Shown here one piece after another: positions 1 through 8,607 of a stretch of 64,000 nt of DNA. The translations under genes were made by a program, and so were the position numbers. Every line of letters begins with the position of its first letter. Position 1 is the stretch's first letter. Below the pieces are notes generated by a model. It did not search any database. It saw nothing but the letters and a program-made list of their open reading frames with translations, and was not told where the DNA came from. This DNA comes from Spirosoma validum (GTDB taxonomy: Bacteria; Bacteroidota; Bacteroidia; Cytophagales; Spirosomataceae): the NCBI RefSeq assembly GCF_014699035.1, contig NZ_JACXAA010000011.1, positions 223,501 to 287,500 of the forward strand. The letters run 5' to 3'.

Positions 1-324
1 CTTTTTAACCTTGGTCATTTCAGCTTTGGAAAGCGTCGAGTTCAAAAACTGAGCGTTAATCCCAAAAGCATTTAGCTGATCAACCTGATTTTTCATCAGG
101 GCAATCAGCGGAGAAATGACTACAGCAGTGCCTTCACTGACAATGGCAGGCAGTTGATAACACAATGATTTACCAGCACCGGTCGGCATGATAACAAATG
201 TGTTACGCCCTGCCAGGATACTATATATAATGGCTTCTTGTTCGCCCCGGAATTGCCCGTATCCAAAAATTTCTTTTAGTCGCCCTTTGAGGGTAGCATG
301 GACTGACTGATCAACCTGCATCAT
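1..324 (-). CDS. recQ: ATP-dependent DNA helicase RecQ, N-terminal part (cut by window edge)
   Basis: The reverse strand gives about 108 N-terminal residues of a superfamily 2 helicase. Visible are the RecQ motif 0 (FGYGQFRGEQEAII) and a Walker A motif in MPTGAGKSLCYQLP, followed by motif Ia (VVISPLIALMKNQVDQL). RecQ unwinds DNA with 3'-5' polarity in recombination and repair. Two adjacent ATG codons (324-322 and 321-319) can start it. Most RecQ proteins read TGGGKS where this one has TGAGKS, a mild variation. The gene leaves the window at base 1, so helicase motifs III-VI, the zinc domain and HRDC cannot be seen. It is divergent from kpsF with about 105 bp between them. Confidence 0.93.
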   Translation of the reverse strand, partial: MMQVDQSVHATLKGRLKEIFGYGQFRGEQEAIIYSILAGRNTFVIMPTGAGKSLCYQLPAIVSEGTAVVISPLIALMKNQVDQLNAFGINAQFLNSTLSKAEMTKVKK

Positions 325-367
325 TCTACAAATCGTACAAAAGTTACTTTACTCTATTTGCTTGCCC

Positions 368-375
368 TATCTTTG
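368..375 (+). promoter_or_regulatory. Bacteroidota -7 promoter box for kpsF
   Basis: TATCTTTG matches the Bacteroidota -7 consensus TAnnTTTG and lies 55 nt before the kpsF start. No clear -33 TTTG is found at 19-21 bp spacing. Confidence 0.55.
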
Positions 376-430
376 TATATAAAGTTAGCGAATATACACA
401 GCAAACCATTCCTGATTATCATAACTGACA

Positions 431-1399
431 TTGAAAGTAATAAAAAATCCTCAGACCATTGGCCGCTCGGTGCTACTGGCCGAAGCCAACGCAATCCGTA
501 ACGCGATTGATTTACTAGACGAACAATTCGATGCCACAGTCGAATTGTTGCTTACTACCTCGGGTCGCTTAGTAGTGACGGGTGTGGGCAAAAGTGCGCT
601 TATCGGGCAAAAAATTGTAGCCACCATGAACTCGACCGGTACGCCCGCTTTGTTTATGCATGCTGCCGACGCTATTCATGGGGATTTGGGGATGATTCAG
701 GAAAATGACGTAGTACTAATCATTTCCAAAAGCGGCAATACCGCTGAAATCAAGGTCTTACTGCCGCTGCTAAAGCGAACTAGAGTTCGATTAGTAGCCC
801 TCGTTAGTACACGTGACTCTTATTTGGCCCAACATGCCGATTATGTACTTCATGCTTACGCTGAACACGAAGCAGATCCGCTAAACCTAGCTCCTACAAC
901 AAGCACGACTGTAGCATTGGCGCTGGGAGATGCATTAGCAGTTAGTTTACTAGAACTTCGTGGATTTACCCGGCAAGACTTTGCCCGCTATCATCCTGGC
1001 GGAACACTTGGCAAAAAACTATACCTGAAAGTAGCGGATATTTTTCCACATAATCAGTGCCCCAAGGTATTACCTGATACGCCAGTAAGAGATGTTATCT
1101 TCACAATTTCGGCTAATCGACTGGGAGCAACTGCCGTAGTCGATGAGGCCGGTTTGCTAAAGGGTATCGTAACCGATGGCGATATCCGGCGCATGGCCTA
1201 TGAGCATGATTCATTCTGGAAGCTCTGTGCTGAAGACGTAATGACGCCCACCCCTGTTTGTGTGACTCCTGATGAGTATGCCGTGGCAGCGCTACAAGTG
1301 ATGCAGGAGCGAAATATTACGCAGTTAATCGTAGCCGAAGCCGATCGGGTACAAGGCTTTATTCATCTGCATGACTTACTAAGGGAAGGCTTGGTATAA
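431..1399 (+). CDS. kpsF: KpsF/GutQ family D-arabinose-5-phosphate isomerase
   Basis: Interconverts ribulose-5-phosphate and arabinose-5-phosphate, the first step toward KDO for lipopolysaccharide. The 322-residue protein has the family layout: a SIS sugar-phosphate isomerase domain at about 35-170 (TGVGKS at 50-55, SKSGNTAE near 100), the conserved HPGG at 188-191, and two CBS domains at about 207-260 and 268-320. The start is TTG. An in-frame stop lies at 422-424 and the first in-frame ATG is about 65 codons inside the SIS domain, so TTG (or CTG at 425) must be used. It is divergent from recQ. The lipid A genes lie 47 kb away in this window. Confidence 0.93.
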   Translation: MKVIKNPQTIGRSVLLAEANAIRNAIDLLDEQFDATVELLLTTSGRLVVTGVGKSALIGQKIVATMNSTGTPALFMHAADAIHGDLGMIQENDVVLIISKSGNTAEIKVLLPLLKRTRVRLVALVSTRDSYLAQHADYVLHAYAEHEADPLNLAPTTSTTVALALGDALAVSLLELRGFTRQDFARYHPGGTLGKKLYLKVADIFPHNQCPKVLPDTPVRDVIFTISANRLGATAVVDEAGLLKGIVTDGDIRRMAYEHDSFWKLCAEDVMTPTPVCVTPDEYAVAALQVMQERNITQLIVAEADRVQGFIHLHDLLREGLV

Positions 1400-1558
1400 T
1401 ACAGGCCTTTTGCATAACATATAACTTACATAGTGAAGCTTTACGGCCTGTCCACCTAGCTGGTTGTATCAAGTTAGTATCCGCCCGTAACGCGTTACAG
1501 GATATCGTTATTTCTGTTCAAGCATTTTGGGGAAACGTTAAACAAAATCCACACTTTG

Positions 1559-1588
1559 TATTCCACATAATGGGGGAAATATTCCACA
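1559..1588 (+). promoter_or_regulatory. Direct repeat TATTCCACA x2, 21 bp apart, upstream of the ECF sigma gene
   Basis: TATTCCACA occurs at 1559-1567 and 1580-1588, exactly 21 bp apart (two helical turns), with a third, partial TCCACA at 1548-1553. It lies in the 368-bp gap between kpsF and the sigma gene. This arrangement suits a dimeric regulator on one face of the helix. It is inference only; no binding protein is identified. Confidence 0.35.
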
Positions 1589-1672
1589 CCCCGATATCTC
1601 TGGCACAACGTATAGATACGAGCGAACAAATTATCTATGCCCTAAACGCCTGTAATTAACCATTTTAGAGGC

Positions 1673-1747
1673 ATGATTCGCATTATTGCCACATTTCTAA
1701 GCGGACTGGTCATCTTTTTGTACAAATCAATGCAGAATCAGGTTTAA
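1673..1747 (+). CDS. Possible small membrane peptide (24 aa)
   Basis: An ATG at 1673 opens a 24-codon frame ending in TAA just 20 bp before the sigma factor ATG. The peptide has a basic start (MIRIIA) and a hydrophobic centre (TFLSGLVIFLY) followed by a charged tail, as in a single membrane span. A purine-rich TTTAGAGGC precedes the ATG. Nothing homologous is recognised. It may be a leader peptide, a small regulator of the sigma factor, or chance. Confidence 0.25.
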   Translation: MIRIIATFLSGLVIFLYKSMQNQV

Positions 1748-1767
1748 CAGCAAAACGTATAACAGCC

Positions 1768-2283
1768 ATGACCGCTCTCGAATTTACTAACCATATCGGC
1801 AAAGTGTCCAAATCGTTACGCCCTTTCGCACTTCGTCTGACGAAAGATGTTGAAGACGCGAATGACCTCCTACAGGACACGTTGCTAAAGGCGTTTACCA
1901 ATCGTGACAAGTACACTGATGGAACAAACCTCAAAGCTTGGTTATATACGATCATGAAGAATACGTTCATCACCAATTATCAGCGGATGGTACGTAAGAA
2001 CACATTCATCGACACGACTGATAATCTTCATTATATTAACTCCATAGAAAGCAGCACGGATAATCTGGCTTATTCGTCGTTTGCTCAGGATGATATCAAC
2101 CGGGCAGTCAACGGTCTGGATGATACATACAAGACGCCATTCATGATGCACTTCCGTGGTTTCAAGTATCACGAGATTGCTGCAAAACTAAATATCCCTA
2201 TAGGAACGGTTAAGAATCGCATCCATATTGCCCGGAAAGAATTGAAAGACCAACTAAAGGTTTACGCATATTTCAACGCCTGA
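1768..2283 (+). CDS. ECF-type RNA polymerase sigma-70 family factor
   Basis: A 171-residue group 4 sigma factor. Region 2 spans about 12-75 (core-binding VEDANDLLQDTLLKAF, then the -10 recognition helix KAWLYTIMKNTFITNYQR). Region 4 spans about 108-160, with the helix-turn-helix KYHEIAAKLNIPIGTVKNRI. It would direct RNA polymerase to a limited set of promoters. No anti-sigma factor gene is next to it. The only likely regulator nearby is a possible 24-aa membrane peptide just upstream. Downstream, after a strong terminator, lie crtI and crtB, so a light- or stress-responsive role in carotenoid control (as CarQ in Myxococcus) is a reasonable inference, not proven. Confidence 0.9.
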   Translation: MTALEFTNHIGKVSKSLRPFALRLTKDVEDANDLLQDTLLKAFTNRDKYTDGTNLKAWLYTIMKNTFITNYQRMVRKNTFIDTTDNLHYINSIESSTDNLAYSSFAQDDINRAVNGLDDTYKTPFMMHFRGFKYHEIAAKLNIPIGTVKNRIHIARKELKDQLKVYAYFNA

Positions 2284-2377
2284 AAAAATTTTTCTGATTC
2301 GGACGAGACTTTATCATCAACCTTCCGTCTAACAAATATTGATTGAGTAGTTTTTGGTTAAAAAAGAGGAAGGTTCG

Positions 2378-2411
2378 AAAAGTTGGGTAGATTTCTGCCC
2401 AACTTTTTTTG
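2378..2411 (+). terminator. Rho-independent terminator after the sigma factor gene
   Basis: AAAGTTGGG and CCCAACTTT form a 9-bp stem around a 10-nt loop, followed by seven T. It separates the sigma gene from crtI, so crtIB need their own promoter. Confidence 0.9.
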
Positions 2412-2484
2412 TTTTATATATCTATTAGTCAGTTATTTAACTACCGACCAGGTCACTCAACCGAATCGATTAAACTTATTTACA

Positions 2485-2518
2485 TAGTTAGCTATAGTTA
2501 GCTATAGTCAGCAATAGT
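2485..2518 (+). repeat. Tandem 10-bp repeat (three units) upstream of crtI
   Basis: ATAGTTAGCT at 2485-2494 is repeated exactly at 2495-2504 and in altered form (ATAGTCAGCA) at 2505-2514, then ATAG. The period is about one helical turn. It lies in the 376-bp gap 2284-2659, after the terminator and 140 bp before crtI, where a promoter or operator would be. The rest of that gap shows nothing else recognisable. Confidence 0.6.
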
Positions 2519-2659
2519 GCGGAAAATTAAGTCTATTCACCTGGCATATTTAACTCCACTGAGCTTTTCTAATGCAACAAGCTCAAATTTATCAAGTACG
2601 TTTGAGAAACAAATTCCTTCATCAGGTACTTACCATTTACATAATTAATCGTATTACTA

Positions 2660-4132
2660 ATGCCCCAACGCGTAGTTGTTATCGGGGCTGGTTTTGCTGG
2701 CTTAGCTGCAGCAACCAGTCTTGCCAACAAAGGATATGACGTAACGATCCTCGAAAAAAATAACATGGCCGGAGGCAGGGCACGGGTCTTTCAGGAAAAA
2801 GGGTTTACGTTCGATATGGGCCCTAGCTGGTACTGGATGCCCGATGTATTTGACACATACTTTGCCCGATTTGGGAGAAAGACGTCTGATTATTATAACC
2901 TTGTCCGACTCGACCCTTCTTACAGTGTCATTTTTGGTCCAGACGAAGCCGTCGATCTGCCAGCCGGCGTTAGTAACTTGGAAATTCTTTTCGAAAAAGT
3001 TGAACCTGGGAGCGGGGTTAAGCTCCGGGAGTTTCTAAAGCAAGCCTCCTATAAGTACGAGGTTGGGATGAATAAGTTTGTCTGGAAACCCAGCCGATCA
3101 ATTACAGAATTTCTTAGTCTAAAATTGCTTTACGACGTAACGCGCTTAGATGTTTTCCAGTCATTTGCGACACATGCCCGTAAATTTTTCAAAAATCCGC
3201 GTCTGCTCGAAATCATTGAGTTTCCTGTACTTTTTTTGGGAGCAACACCGGAAAATACCCCTGCCATGTATAGCCTGATGAATTATGCTGAAATGGCATT
3301 GGGCACTTGGTATCCAATGGGCGGGATGCATGAGATCGTGAAAGCGATGGTCAGCCTAGCAGAAGAAAAAGGCGTTAAAATTTTATTGAATCAGACTGTC
3401 CAGAAAATTGACATCCTAAAAGATAAAGTACAACGAGTTATAACAAGCGACGGTATTTACGAAACGGACGTAGTAGTGGCTGGGGCTGATTACAACCACG
3501 TCGAAACGAATCTTGTAGACGATTCTTATCGTAATTATAGCGACGATTACTGGAACACACGCGTAATGGCGCCTTCATCGCTGCTGTTTTACCTTGGTAT
3601 TTCCAAGCGAGTGCCGCGCCTTCGCCATCATAACCTATTTTTTGATGAAGATTTTAAGCAGCATGCTCAGGAGATTTATGAAACCCCTCGCTGGCCAACC
3701 AGGCCCTTATTTTACGCATCAGCTCCTTCCAAAACCGATCCTAACGTGGCTCCTGAAGGCTGTGAGAATCTATTTCTGCTGATTCCCGTTGCGCCCGACC
3801 TCACTGATGATGAAGCGACCCGTAACCATTATTTCGAGCTGCTTATGGATCGGCTCGAAGCGTATGTTGGCGAAGATATCCGTAACTACATAATTTTCAA
3901 ACGTAGTTACGCACATAGTGACTTCAAACGTGATTATAACGCCTTCCGGGGGAACGCTTATGGATTAGCTAACACGCTTAGACAGACAGCCTTGCTGAAA
4001 CCGTCGTTGAAGAACAAAAGGGTAAACAACTTGTTCTACACGGGTCAGCTCACCGTTCCAGGACCAGGAGTTCCGCCTTCGCTTATTTCAGGTCTGGTGG
4101 TCGCAGACGAAGTTGCGAAAGAATTTTTCTAA
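2660..4132 (+). CDS. crtI: Phytoene desaturase / CrtI-type carotenoid oxidoreductase
   Basis: An FAD-dependent desaturase that introduces double bonds into phytoene toward lycopene at the membrane. The 490 residues match the family length. The N-terminus has the dinucleotide-binding GAGFAGLAAATSLANKG (GxGxxG at 9-14, glutamate at 32) and AGGRA. The C-terminus has the CrtI FAD signature (YTGQLTVPGPGVPPSLISG, about 460-480). crtB follows after 31 bp on the same strand, so the pair is probably one transcript. An ECF sigma factor lies upstream. The exact desaturation number, and the possibility of a neurosporene- or diapophytoene-type relative, cannot be decided from sequence alone. Confidence 0.93.
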   Translation: MPQRVVVIGAGFAGLAAATSLANKGYDVTILEKNNMAGGRARVFQEKGFTFDMGPSWYWMPDVFDTYFARFGRKTSDYYNLVRLDPSYSVIFGPDEAVDLPAGVSNLEILFEKVEPGSGVKLREFLKQASYKYEVGMNKFVWKPSRSITEFLSLKLLYDVTRLDVFQSFATHARKFFKNPRLLEIIEFPVLFLGATPENTPAMYSLMNYAEMALGTWYPMGGMHEIVKAMVSLAEEKGVKILLNQTVQKIDILKDKVQRVITSDGIYETDVVVAGADYNHVETNLVDDSYRNYSDDYWNTRVMAPSSLLFYLGISKRVPRLRHHNLFFDEDFKQHAQEIYETPRWPTRPLFYASAPSKTDPNVAPEGCENLFLLIPVAPDLTDDEATRNHYFELLMDRLEAYVGEDIRNYIIFKRSYAHSDFKRDYNAFRGNAYGLANTLRQTALLKPSLKNKRVNNLFYTGQLTVPGPGVPPSLISGLVVADEVAKEFF

Positions 4133-4163
4133 TTTGCCGTTTAACCTACCCTCTTTGTCCGAT

Positions 4164-5000
4164 ATGATGGCTTTGTTTGATAAAACCGCACTGGAATGTA
4201 GTAAGTTAATTACTGAGCGTTACAGTACGTCGTTTACATTAGGCATCAAAACGCTTGATCGTAAATTCCATCTTCCTATTTATGCCATTTACGGATTTGT
4301 CCGGTACGCCGATGAAATTGTGGACACCTTCCATGAATTTGACAAAAAAACGCTGTTAGAACGATTCAAGCACGATACGTATCAGGCCATCGAAGAGGGG
4401 ATCAGTCTAAATCCCGTATTACAATCTTTTCAAATCGTAGTCCGTCAGTATAAGATTGAACACGACCTGATTGATGCATTCCTGAAAAGTATGGAGATGG
4501 ACTTGTACTATCAGGAATACGATACCAATAATTATAATGACTATATATACGGTTCCGCTGAAGTAGTTGGGCTGATGTGTCTGCGAGTATTCTGTGAAGG
4601 CAATTGCGATGAATTTGACCGCCTGCGCGAACCAGCCCGAAAGCTAGGATCTGCCTTCCAGAAGGTAAACTTTCTGCGTGACCTGAAAAGTGATTACGTC
4701 GAACGGGGACGTACTTATTTTCCTGGCGTTGATCTCAATAATTTTAATCGAGACGCGAAACAACATATTGAGAGTGATATTCAGAGCGATTTTGATGAAG
4801 CTTATCTCGGTATTATAAAGCTACCGCGCGGAGCCCGAATGGGCGTTTATCTGGCGTACATATATTATCAGACGCTGTTCAATAAAATTAAACGCCTACC
4901 AGCTTCTCGTATTCAGAATGAGCGTGTTCGAGTCCCTAATCCGCAGAAAATTGCTCTGCTAGCCCAGACGTATGTGAAGTACCAGTTGAATTATATTTAA
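4164..5000 (+). CDS. crtB: Phytoene synthase (trans-isoprenyl diphosphate synthase, head-to-head)
   Basis: Condenses two geranylgeranyl diphosphates to phytoene. Both aspartate-rich metal-binding motifs are intact: DEIVD in the first half and DLKSD in FLRDLKSDYVERGRTYFP. The ATG at 4164 (MMALFDKTAL) is chosen, giving 278 aa. A longer frame from a TTG at 4113 would overlap crtI and add a segment not expected in the family; the ATG at 4167 is equally possible. It sits directly behind crtI and completes the two-gene carotenoid core. No crtE, crtY or crtZ is in the window. Confidence 0.93.
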   Translation: MMALFDKTALECSKLITERYSTSFTLGIKTLDRKFHLPIYAIYGFVRYADEIVDTFHEFDKKTLLERFKHDTYQAIEEGISLNPVLQSFQIVVRQYKIEHDLIDAFLKSMEMDLYYQEYDTNNYNDYIYGSAEVVGLMCLRVFCEGNCDEFDRLREPARKLGSAFQKVNFLRDLKSDYVERGRTYFPGVDLNNFNRDAKQHIESDIQSDFDEAYLGIIKLPRGARMGVYLAYIYYQTLFNKIKRLPASRIQNERVRVPNPQKIALLAQTYVKYQLNYI

Positions 5001-5064
5001 CTGAGATTCCAACAGCAGCTTAAGTTGTAAGTTATCAAACGCTTAGCCCTCCGTGGCTTTTCGC

Positions 5065-5072
5065 TATCTTTG
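5065..5072 (+). promoter_or_regulatory. -7 promoter box for gatB
   Basis: TATCTTTG fits TAnnTTTG and lies 24 nt before the ATG at 5097. This position argues against a TTG start at 5070, which would fall inside the promoter. Confidence 0.65.
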
Positions 5073-5096
5073 CGGTCAAATCACTTGATTCAGGAT

Positions 5097-6578
5097 ATGG
5101 TAGCTGAAGCGACCCTTTCGCCGGACGTGTTAGCGCGTTATGAAGCCGTTATTGGGCTGGAAGTCCACTGTCAGTTGCTTACACATAGCAAAATATTTGC
5201 CGCCGATGCAAATGCGTTCGGCGCTGAGCCAAATACAAATATTAGTGTCATTACGTTAGGTCATCCCGGTACGCTCCCTAAACTGAATCGAAAAGCGGTT
5301 GAATACGCTATTCGAATGGGGTTGGCCTGTGGCAGTGAAATTACCCGCCATAACGTTTTTGCCCGTAAAAATTATTTCTACCCTGATCTCCCTAAAGGGT
5401 ATCAATTATCACAGGATAAGGGACCAATTTGCGTAGGGGGTGGCATTTTAGTCAAGGTAAAAGATCTGCAAACGCATCAGTCATACCAGACAACGATTCA
5501 GCTTCATCATATCCATCTCGAAGAAGATGCCGGAAAATCCATTCACGATGGGGATGATTGGGCTACTCAACTCGATTACAACCGGGCCGGTACACCCCTT
5601 ATCGAGATGGTAACCGAACCCTGCATTCGCACTGCCGACGAAGCAGGCCAGTATCTGACTGAAGTTCGGCGATTGGTCCGTTACCTGGATATATGCGACG
5701 GTAATATGGAAGAGGGGTCGTTACGTTGCGACGTAAACGTATCGATTCGTCCCAAAGGCGCTACGCACTTAGGGACTAAAGTTGAGGTGAAAAACCTGAA
5801 CTCAATTCGAAACGTAATGCGAGCGGTGGATAGTGAATTCCGGCGGCAGGTCGACGTAACGGAATCAGGGGGGCGCATTACGCAGGAAACGCGTACATTC
5901 GATGCCAACACTGGGCTCAGCTATGCTATGCGGGAGAAAGAGACCATGAACGATTACCGCTATTTTCCTGATCCGGATTTAACGCCCGTAGTTATTTCGG
6001 ACGAATGGTTAGCCGATGTCCAAGCTCACATGCCTATGCTTCCGGCAGCTCTTTATCAGAAGTTTACTGATCACTACGGTCTGCCTGAATATGATGCGGC
6101 TCTATTAACCGATTCGAAAGAGTTAGCCGATTATTTTGAATCGGTGTGTTCCCATACGACCAACTATAAGGCTGTATCAAACTGGATTATGGGCCCGATA
6201 AAGGGGCACTTGAACGAAAAAACGTTACGTGAGCGTCATTTCCCGGTATCTGCTGAGCGTTTAGCGGCACTCATTACGTTGATTGATAACGGCACGGTGA
6301 GCCAAACGGCTGCTCAGCAAGTGTTTAGCTTACTGGTTGAACATCCCAACGTATCGCCCACTGAGTTGGCTCAGACATATGGTTTAGTTCAGAATCGCAA
6401 TACGGACGCGCTGCAAGCGTTGGTAGAAGAAGTACTGGCAGACTGGCCCGATAAAGTAGAGCAATACCGAAAAGGGAAGAAGAATCTTCTGGGCCTATTT
6501 GTCGGCGAAGTCATGAAAAAATCGAAAGGCTCGGCCGATCCAAAATTGGTGAATGCGTTGTTAGCGAAGATGTTATAA
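5097..6578 (+). CDS. gatB: Aspartyl/glutamyl-tRNA(Asn/Gln) amidotransferase subunit B
   Basis: Subunit B of GatCAB, which converts Glu-tRNA(Gln) and Asp-tRNA(Asn) to the amidated forms and binds the mischarged tRNA. From ATG 5097 the protein is 493 aa, typical for GatB. Visible are the opening YEAVIGLEVHCQL, the core ARKNYFYPDLPKGYQ, DYNRAGTPLIEMVTEP and EEGSLRCDVNVSIR, and a C-terminal YqeY-like helical tail ending KSKGSADPKLVNALLAKML. The TlpA-like gene starts 5 bp downstream, suggesting co-transcription without an obvious functional link. gatA and gatC are not in the window. Confidence 0.96.
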   Translation: MVAEATLSPDVLARYEAVIGLEVHCQLLTHSKIFAADANAFGAEPNTNISVITLGHPGTLPKLNRKAVEYAIRMGLACGSEITRHNVFARKNYFYPDLPKGYQLSQDKGPICVGGGILVKVKDLQTHQSYQTTIQLHHIHLEEDAGKSIHDGDDWATQLDYNRAGTPLIEMVTEPCIRTADEAGQYLTEVRRLVRYLDICDGNMEEGSLRCDVNVSIRPKGATHLGTKVEVKNLNSIRNVMRAVDSEFRRQVDVTESGGRITQETRTFDANTGLSYAMREKETMNDYRYFPDPDLTPVVISDEWLADVQAHMPMLPAALYQKFTDHYGLPEYDAALLTDSKELADYFESVCSHTTNYKAVSNWIMGPIKGHLNEKTLRERHFPVSAERLAALITLIDNGTVSQTAAQQVFSLLVEHPNVSPTELAQTYGLVQNRNTDALQALVEEVLADWPDKVEQYRKGKKNLLGLFVGEVMKKSKGSADPKLVNALLAKML

Positions 6579-6583
6579 TTCCT

Positions 6584-7711
6584 ATGAAAAACTTATTTTT
6601 TAGTATCATCGGTCTATTAGTGGTATGCCTCTCGGCTGACGCTCAAACGACTAAACCTTTTACGGTTACAGGCACGGTTAAAAAGGCCACACCCGGTAGT
6701 TACGTTTATCTAGAAGCGAACTCCCAGCCAACGCGCAAAATCGACTCCACAAAAATTGGGACGGATAATACGTTTAAGCTCACCGGTAAAGTACCCGACG
6801 GTGGTGACGTACTCGTACTAAACGTAGGGGGCGGACAGAAAATGGCCTTGCTGGTTGAAGGTGGCGAAACACTAAACGTAGTAGCCGACGGTTTTCGCAT
6901 GGATCAAAAAACTGGGCAAGTAGGAAAGGCAACTGTAACGGGCTCCAAGAATATGGAGTACTATGAGAAGCTGAATACGCTCCGTACCGATATGGAAGCT
7001 AAAGTAGCCAACTGGAACAAGCAGGCGGCTGCTGCTACCGAGAAAAAAGACAACAAGAAAATGGCTCAGATTGAGCAGGAATATACAGCCGCTGAAGCCG
7101 ATGTTGTTAATAAAGTAAAAACGATGTTACCCGAAATGGGAACCTCATTAGCGTCCCTGTTTGCCTTGAATTTCATCAACATCGACAGCGATTTCGAGAT
7201 ATATGATCAGTTGGCGCAACGCTTTGAAAAGGAAAACCCGAATAGCCCACACGCTAAATCGCTGATCGGGCGGGTAGCCCGTATCAAGGGGGTGTCTGTT
7301 GGCGCACAAGCGCCTGAAATTGCTCTGACTGACACAACAGGTAAGCCGGTTCCCTTATCGTCACTACGTGGTAAATACGTATTACTTGATTTCTGGGCAT
7401 CGTGGTGTGGACCGTGCCGGGCCGAAAACCCAAACGTAGTACGGATGTATAACAAGTTCAAAGACAAGGGGTTTGCTATATATAGCGTTTCGCTCGACCA
7501 GGCGAAAGCCAACTGGACCAAAGCCATTCGCAACGATAATCTGACTTGGACGCATGTTTCAGATTTAAAATTCTGGCAGTCGGCAGCGGCTCAGCAATAT
7601 GGAGTTCAGGCTATTCCCGCTACGTTCCTGCTCGATAAAGACGGTAAGATCATCGCCAAAAATTTACGGGGCGATGCACTGGAGCAGAAACTAGAAGAGG
7701 TACTGAAATAG
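6584..7711 (+). CDS. TlpA-like periplasmic thiol-disulfide oxidoreductase with N-terminal DUF4369
   Basis: A 375-aa exported thioredoxin-fold protein. Residues 1-20 are a signal peptide ending ...SADA before QTT. Residues about 25-120 resemble the DUF4369 beta domain common on Bacteroidota TlpA/ResA proteins. A charged, probably coiled-coil linker at about 125-180 follows. The AhpC/TlpA domain covers about 238-375, with active-site CGPC at 275-278 and the cis-proline in IPATF near 345. It would reduce periplasmic disulfides, for example in cytochrome c maturation; the substrate is unknown. It sits 5 bp behind gatB and ends in a strong terminator. Confidence 0.92.
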   Translation: MKNLFFSIIGLLVVCLSADAQTTKPFTVTGTVKKATPGSYVYLEANSQPTRKIDSTKIGTDNTFKLTGKVPDGGDVLVLNVGGGQKMALLVEGGETLNVVADGFRMDQKTGQVGKATVTGSKNMEYYEKLNTLRTDMEAKVANWNKQAAAATEKKDNKKMAQIEQEYTAAEADVVNKVKTMLPEMGTSLASLFALNFINIDSDFEIYDQLAQRFEKENPNSPHAKSLIGRVARIKGVSVGAQAPEIALTDTTGKPVPLSSLRGKYVLLDFWASWCGPCRAENPNVVRMYNKFKDKGFAIYSVSLDQAKANWTKAIRNDNLTWTHVSDLKFWQSAAAQQYGVQAIPATFLLDKDGKIIAKNLRGDALEQKLEEVLK

Positions 7712-7733
7712 TAGATACGTTTCGTAGTTTTGT

Positions 7734-7765
7734 AAGGTCAGGCTTTGAAGCCTGACCTTTTTTTA
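7734..7765 (+). terminator. Rho-independent terminator after the TlpA-like gene
   Basis: AAGGTCAGGC pairs with GCCTGACCTT around a short loop, followed by a run of T. It lies 23 bp after the stop codon and ends the gatB-tlpA unit. Confidence 0.95.
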
Positions 7766-7801
7766 TCGGTTTGACTCTCTGTTAGATAAATTCACCATTC
7801 T

Positions 7802-8605
7802 ATGAAAATCGCTATTGTAGGCTGTGGCAATATGGGTATGGCCTTCGCCAAATCTTTTTTGCAGTATGACCTTGTAAAAAAAGACGACTTACTCCTAATC
7901 GAAAAAAGTGCCGATCGCTCAGAGGGCTTAAAAAAAGAAAAAGCAGGCGTCGTCGTCGATACAATTGGCCCGCACGTTGGTGAGTCTGATTTGATTATTC
8001 TCTCCGTAAAACCGCAGGATTTTAGCAGCGTTCATGAATCACTGCGTGCTGTCATCCAGCCGAAGCAGGTTATTTTATCGATTATGGCGGGTATTCCGAT
8101 TGCCCAGATTCAGGAAAAACTGGGGCATCCACTCGTGGTTAGAGCCATGCCAAACACACCCGCCATGCTGGGCATGGGAATAACAGGATTTACGGCCGCT
8201 AAAGAAGTGGACTTGACGAACCTGCGTCGGGTTGAAAATCTTATCAATGCTACAGGCCGGTCTATTTTCCTCGAAGACGAATCCATGCTGGATGCCGTAA
8301 CAGCCTTAAGCGGCAGTGGCCCGGCTTATTTTTATTACGTAGTGAAAGCCATGATCGATGCTGGGAAGCAAATGGGTTTCGACGATGCCGTAGCCGCTTT
8401 ATTGGTCAAACAAACCATGCTCGGCGCGTATCACCTTATCAATACTGCTGATAAATCGTTAGATGAACTTATTAAAGCCGTAGCATCTAAAGGGGGAACG
8501 ACCGAAGCGGCCTTGCGAGAATTCGAAAATGGGGGGTTGTCAGATACGTTGGTTACAGGTATCAAAGCTGCACAAAAACGGGCAACGGAGTTATCGAAGG
8601 GGTGA
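7802..8605 (+). CDS. proC: Pyrroline-5-carboxylate reductase
   Basis: Last step of proline synthesis: NAD(P)H-dependent reduction of pyrroline-5-carboxylate to L-proline in the cytoplasm. 267 aa, normal length. Residues 1-15 hold the Rossmann motif VGCGNMG; MPNTPAMLG and GITGF follow in the middle; the C-terminal dimer domain carries ALSGSGPAYFYYVVKAM and the signature GGTTEAALREFE. It is monocistronic, with the TlpA terminator before it and a large palindrome after it, convergent with purB. Confidence 0.96.
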   Translation: MKIAIVGCGNMGMAFAKSFLQYDLVKKDDLLLIEKSADRSEGLKKEKAGVVVDTIGPHVGESDLIILSVKPQDFSSVHESLRAVIQPKQVILSIMAGIPIAQIQEKLGHPLVVRAMPNTPAMLGMGITGFTAAKEVDLTNLRRVENLINATGRSIFLEDESMLDAVTALSGSGPAYFYYVVKAMIDAGKQMGFDDAVAALLVKQTMLGAYHLINTADKSLDELIKAVASKGGTTEAALREFENGGLSDTLVTGIKAAQKRATELSKG

Positions 8606-8607
8606 AC

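Noticed and set aside
4113..4163. Longer start for crtB overlapping crtI
   Set aside because: It needs a TTG start inside crtI and adds residues not typical of phytoene synthases; the ATG at 4164 fits better.
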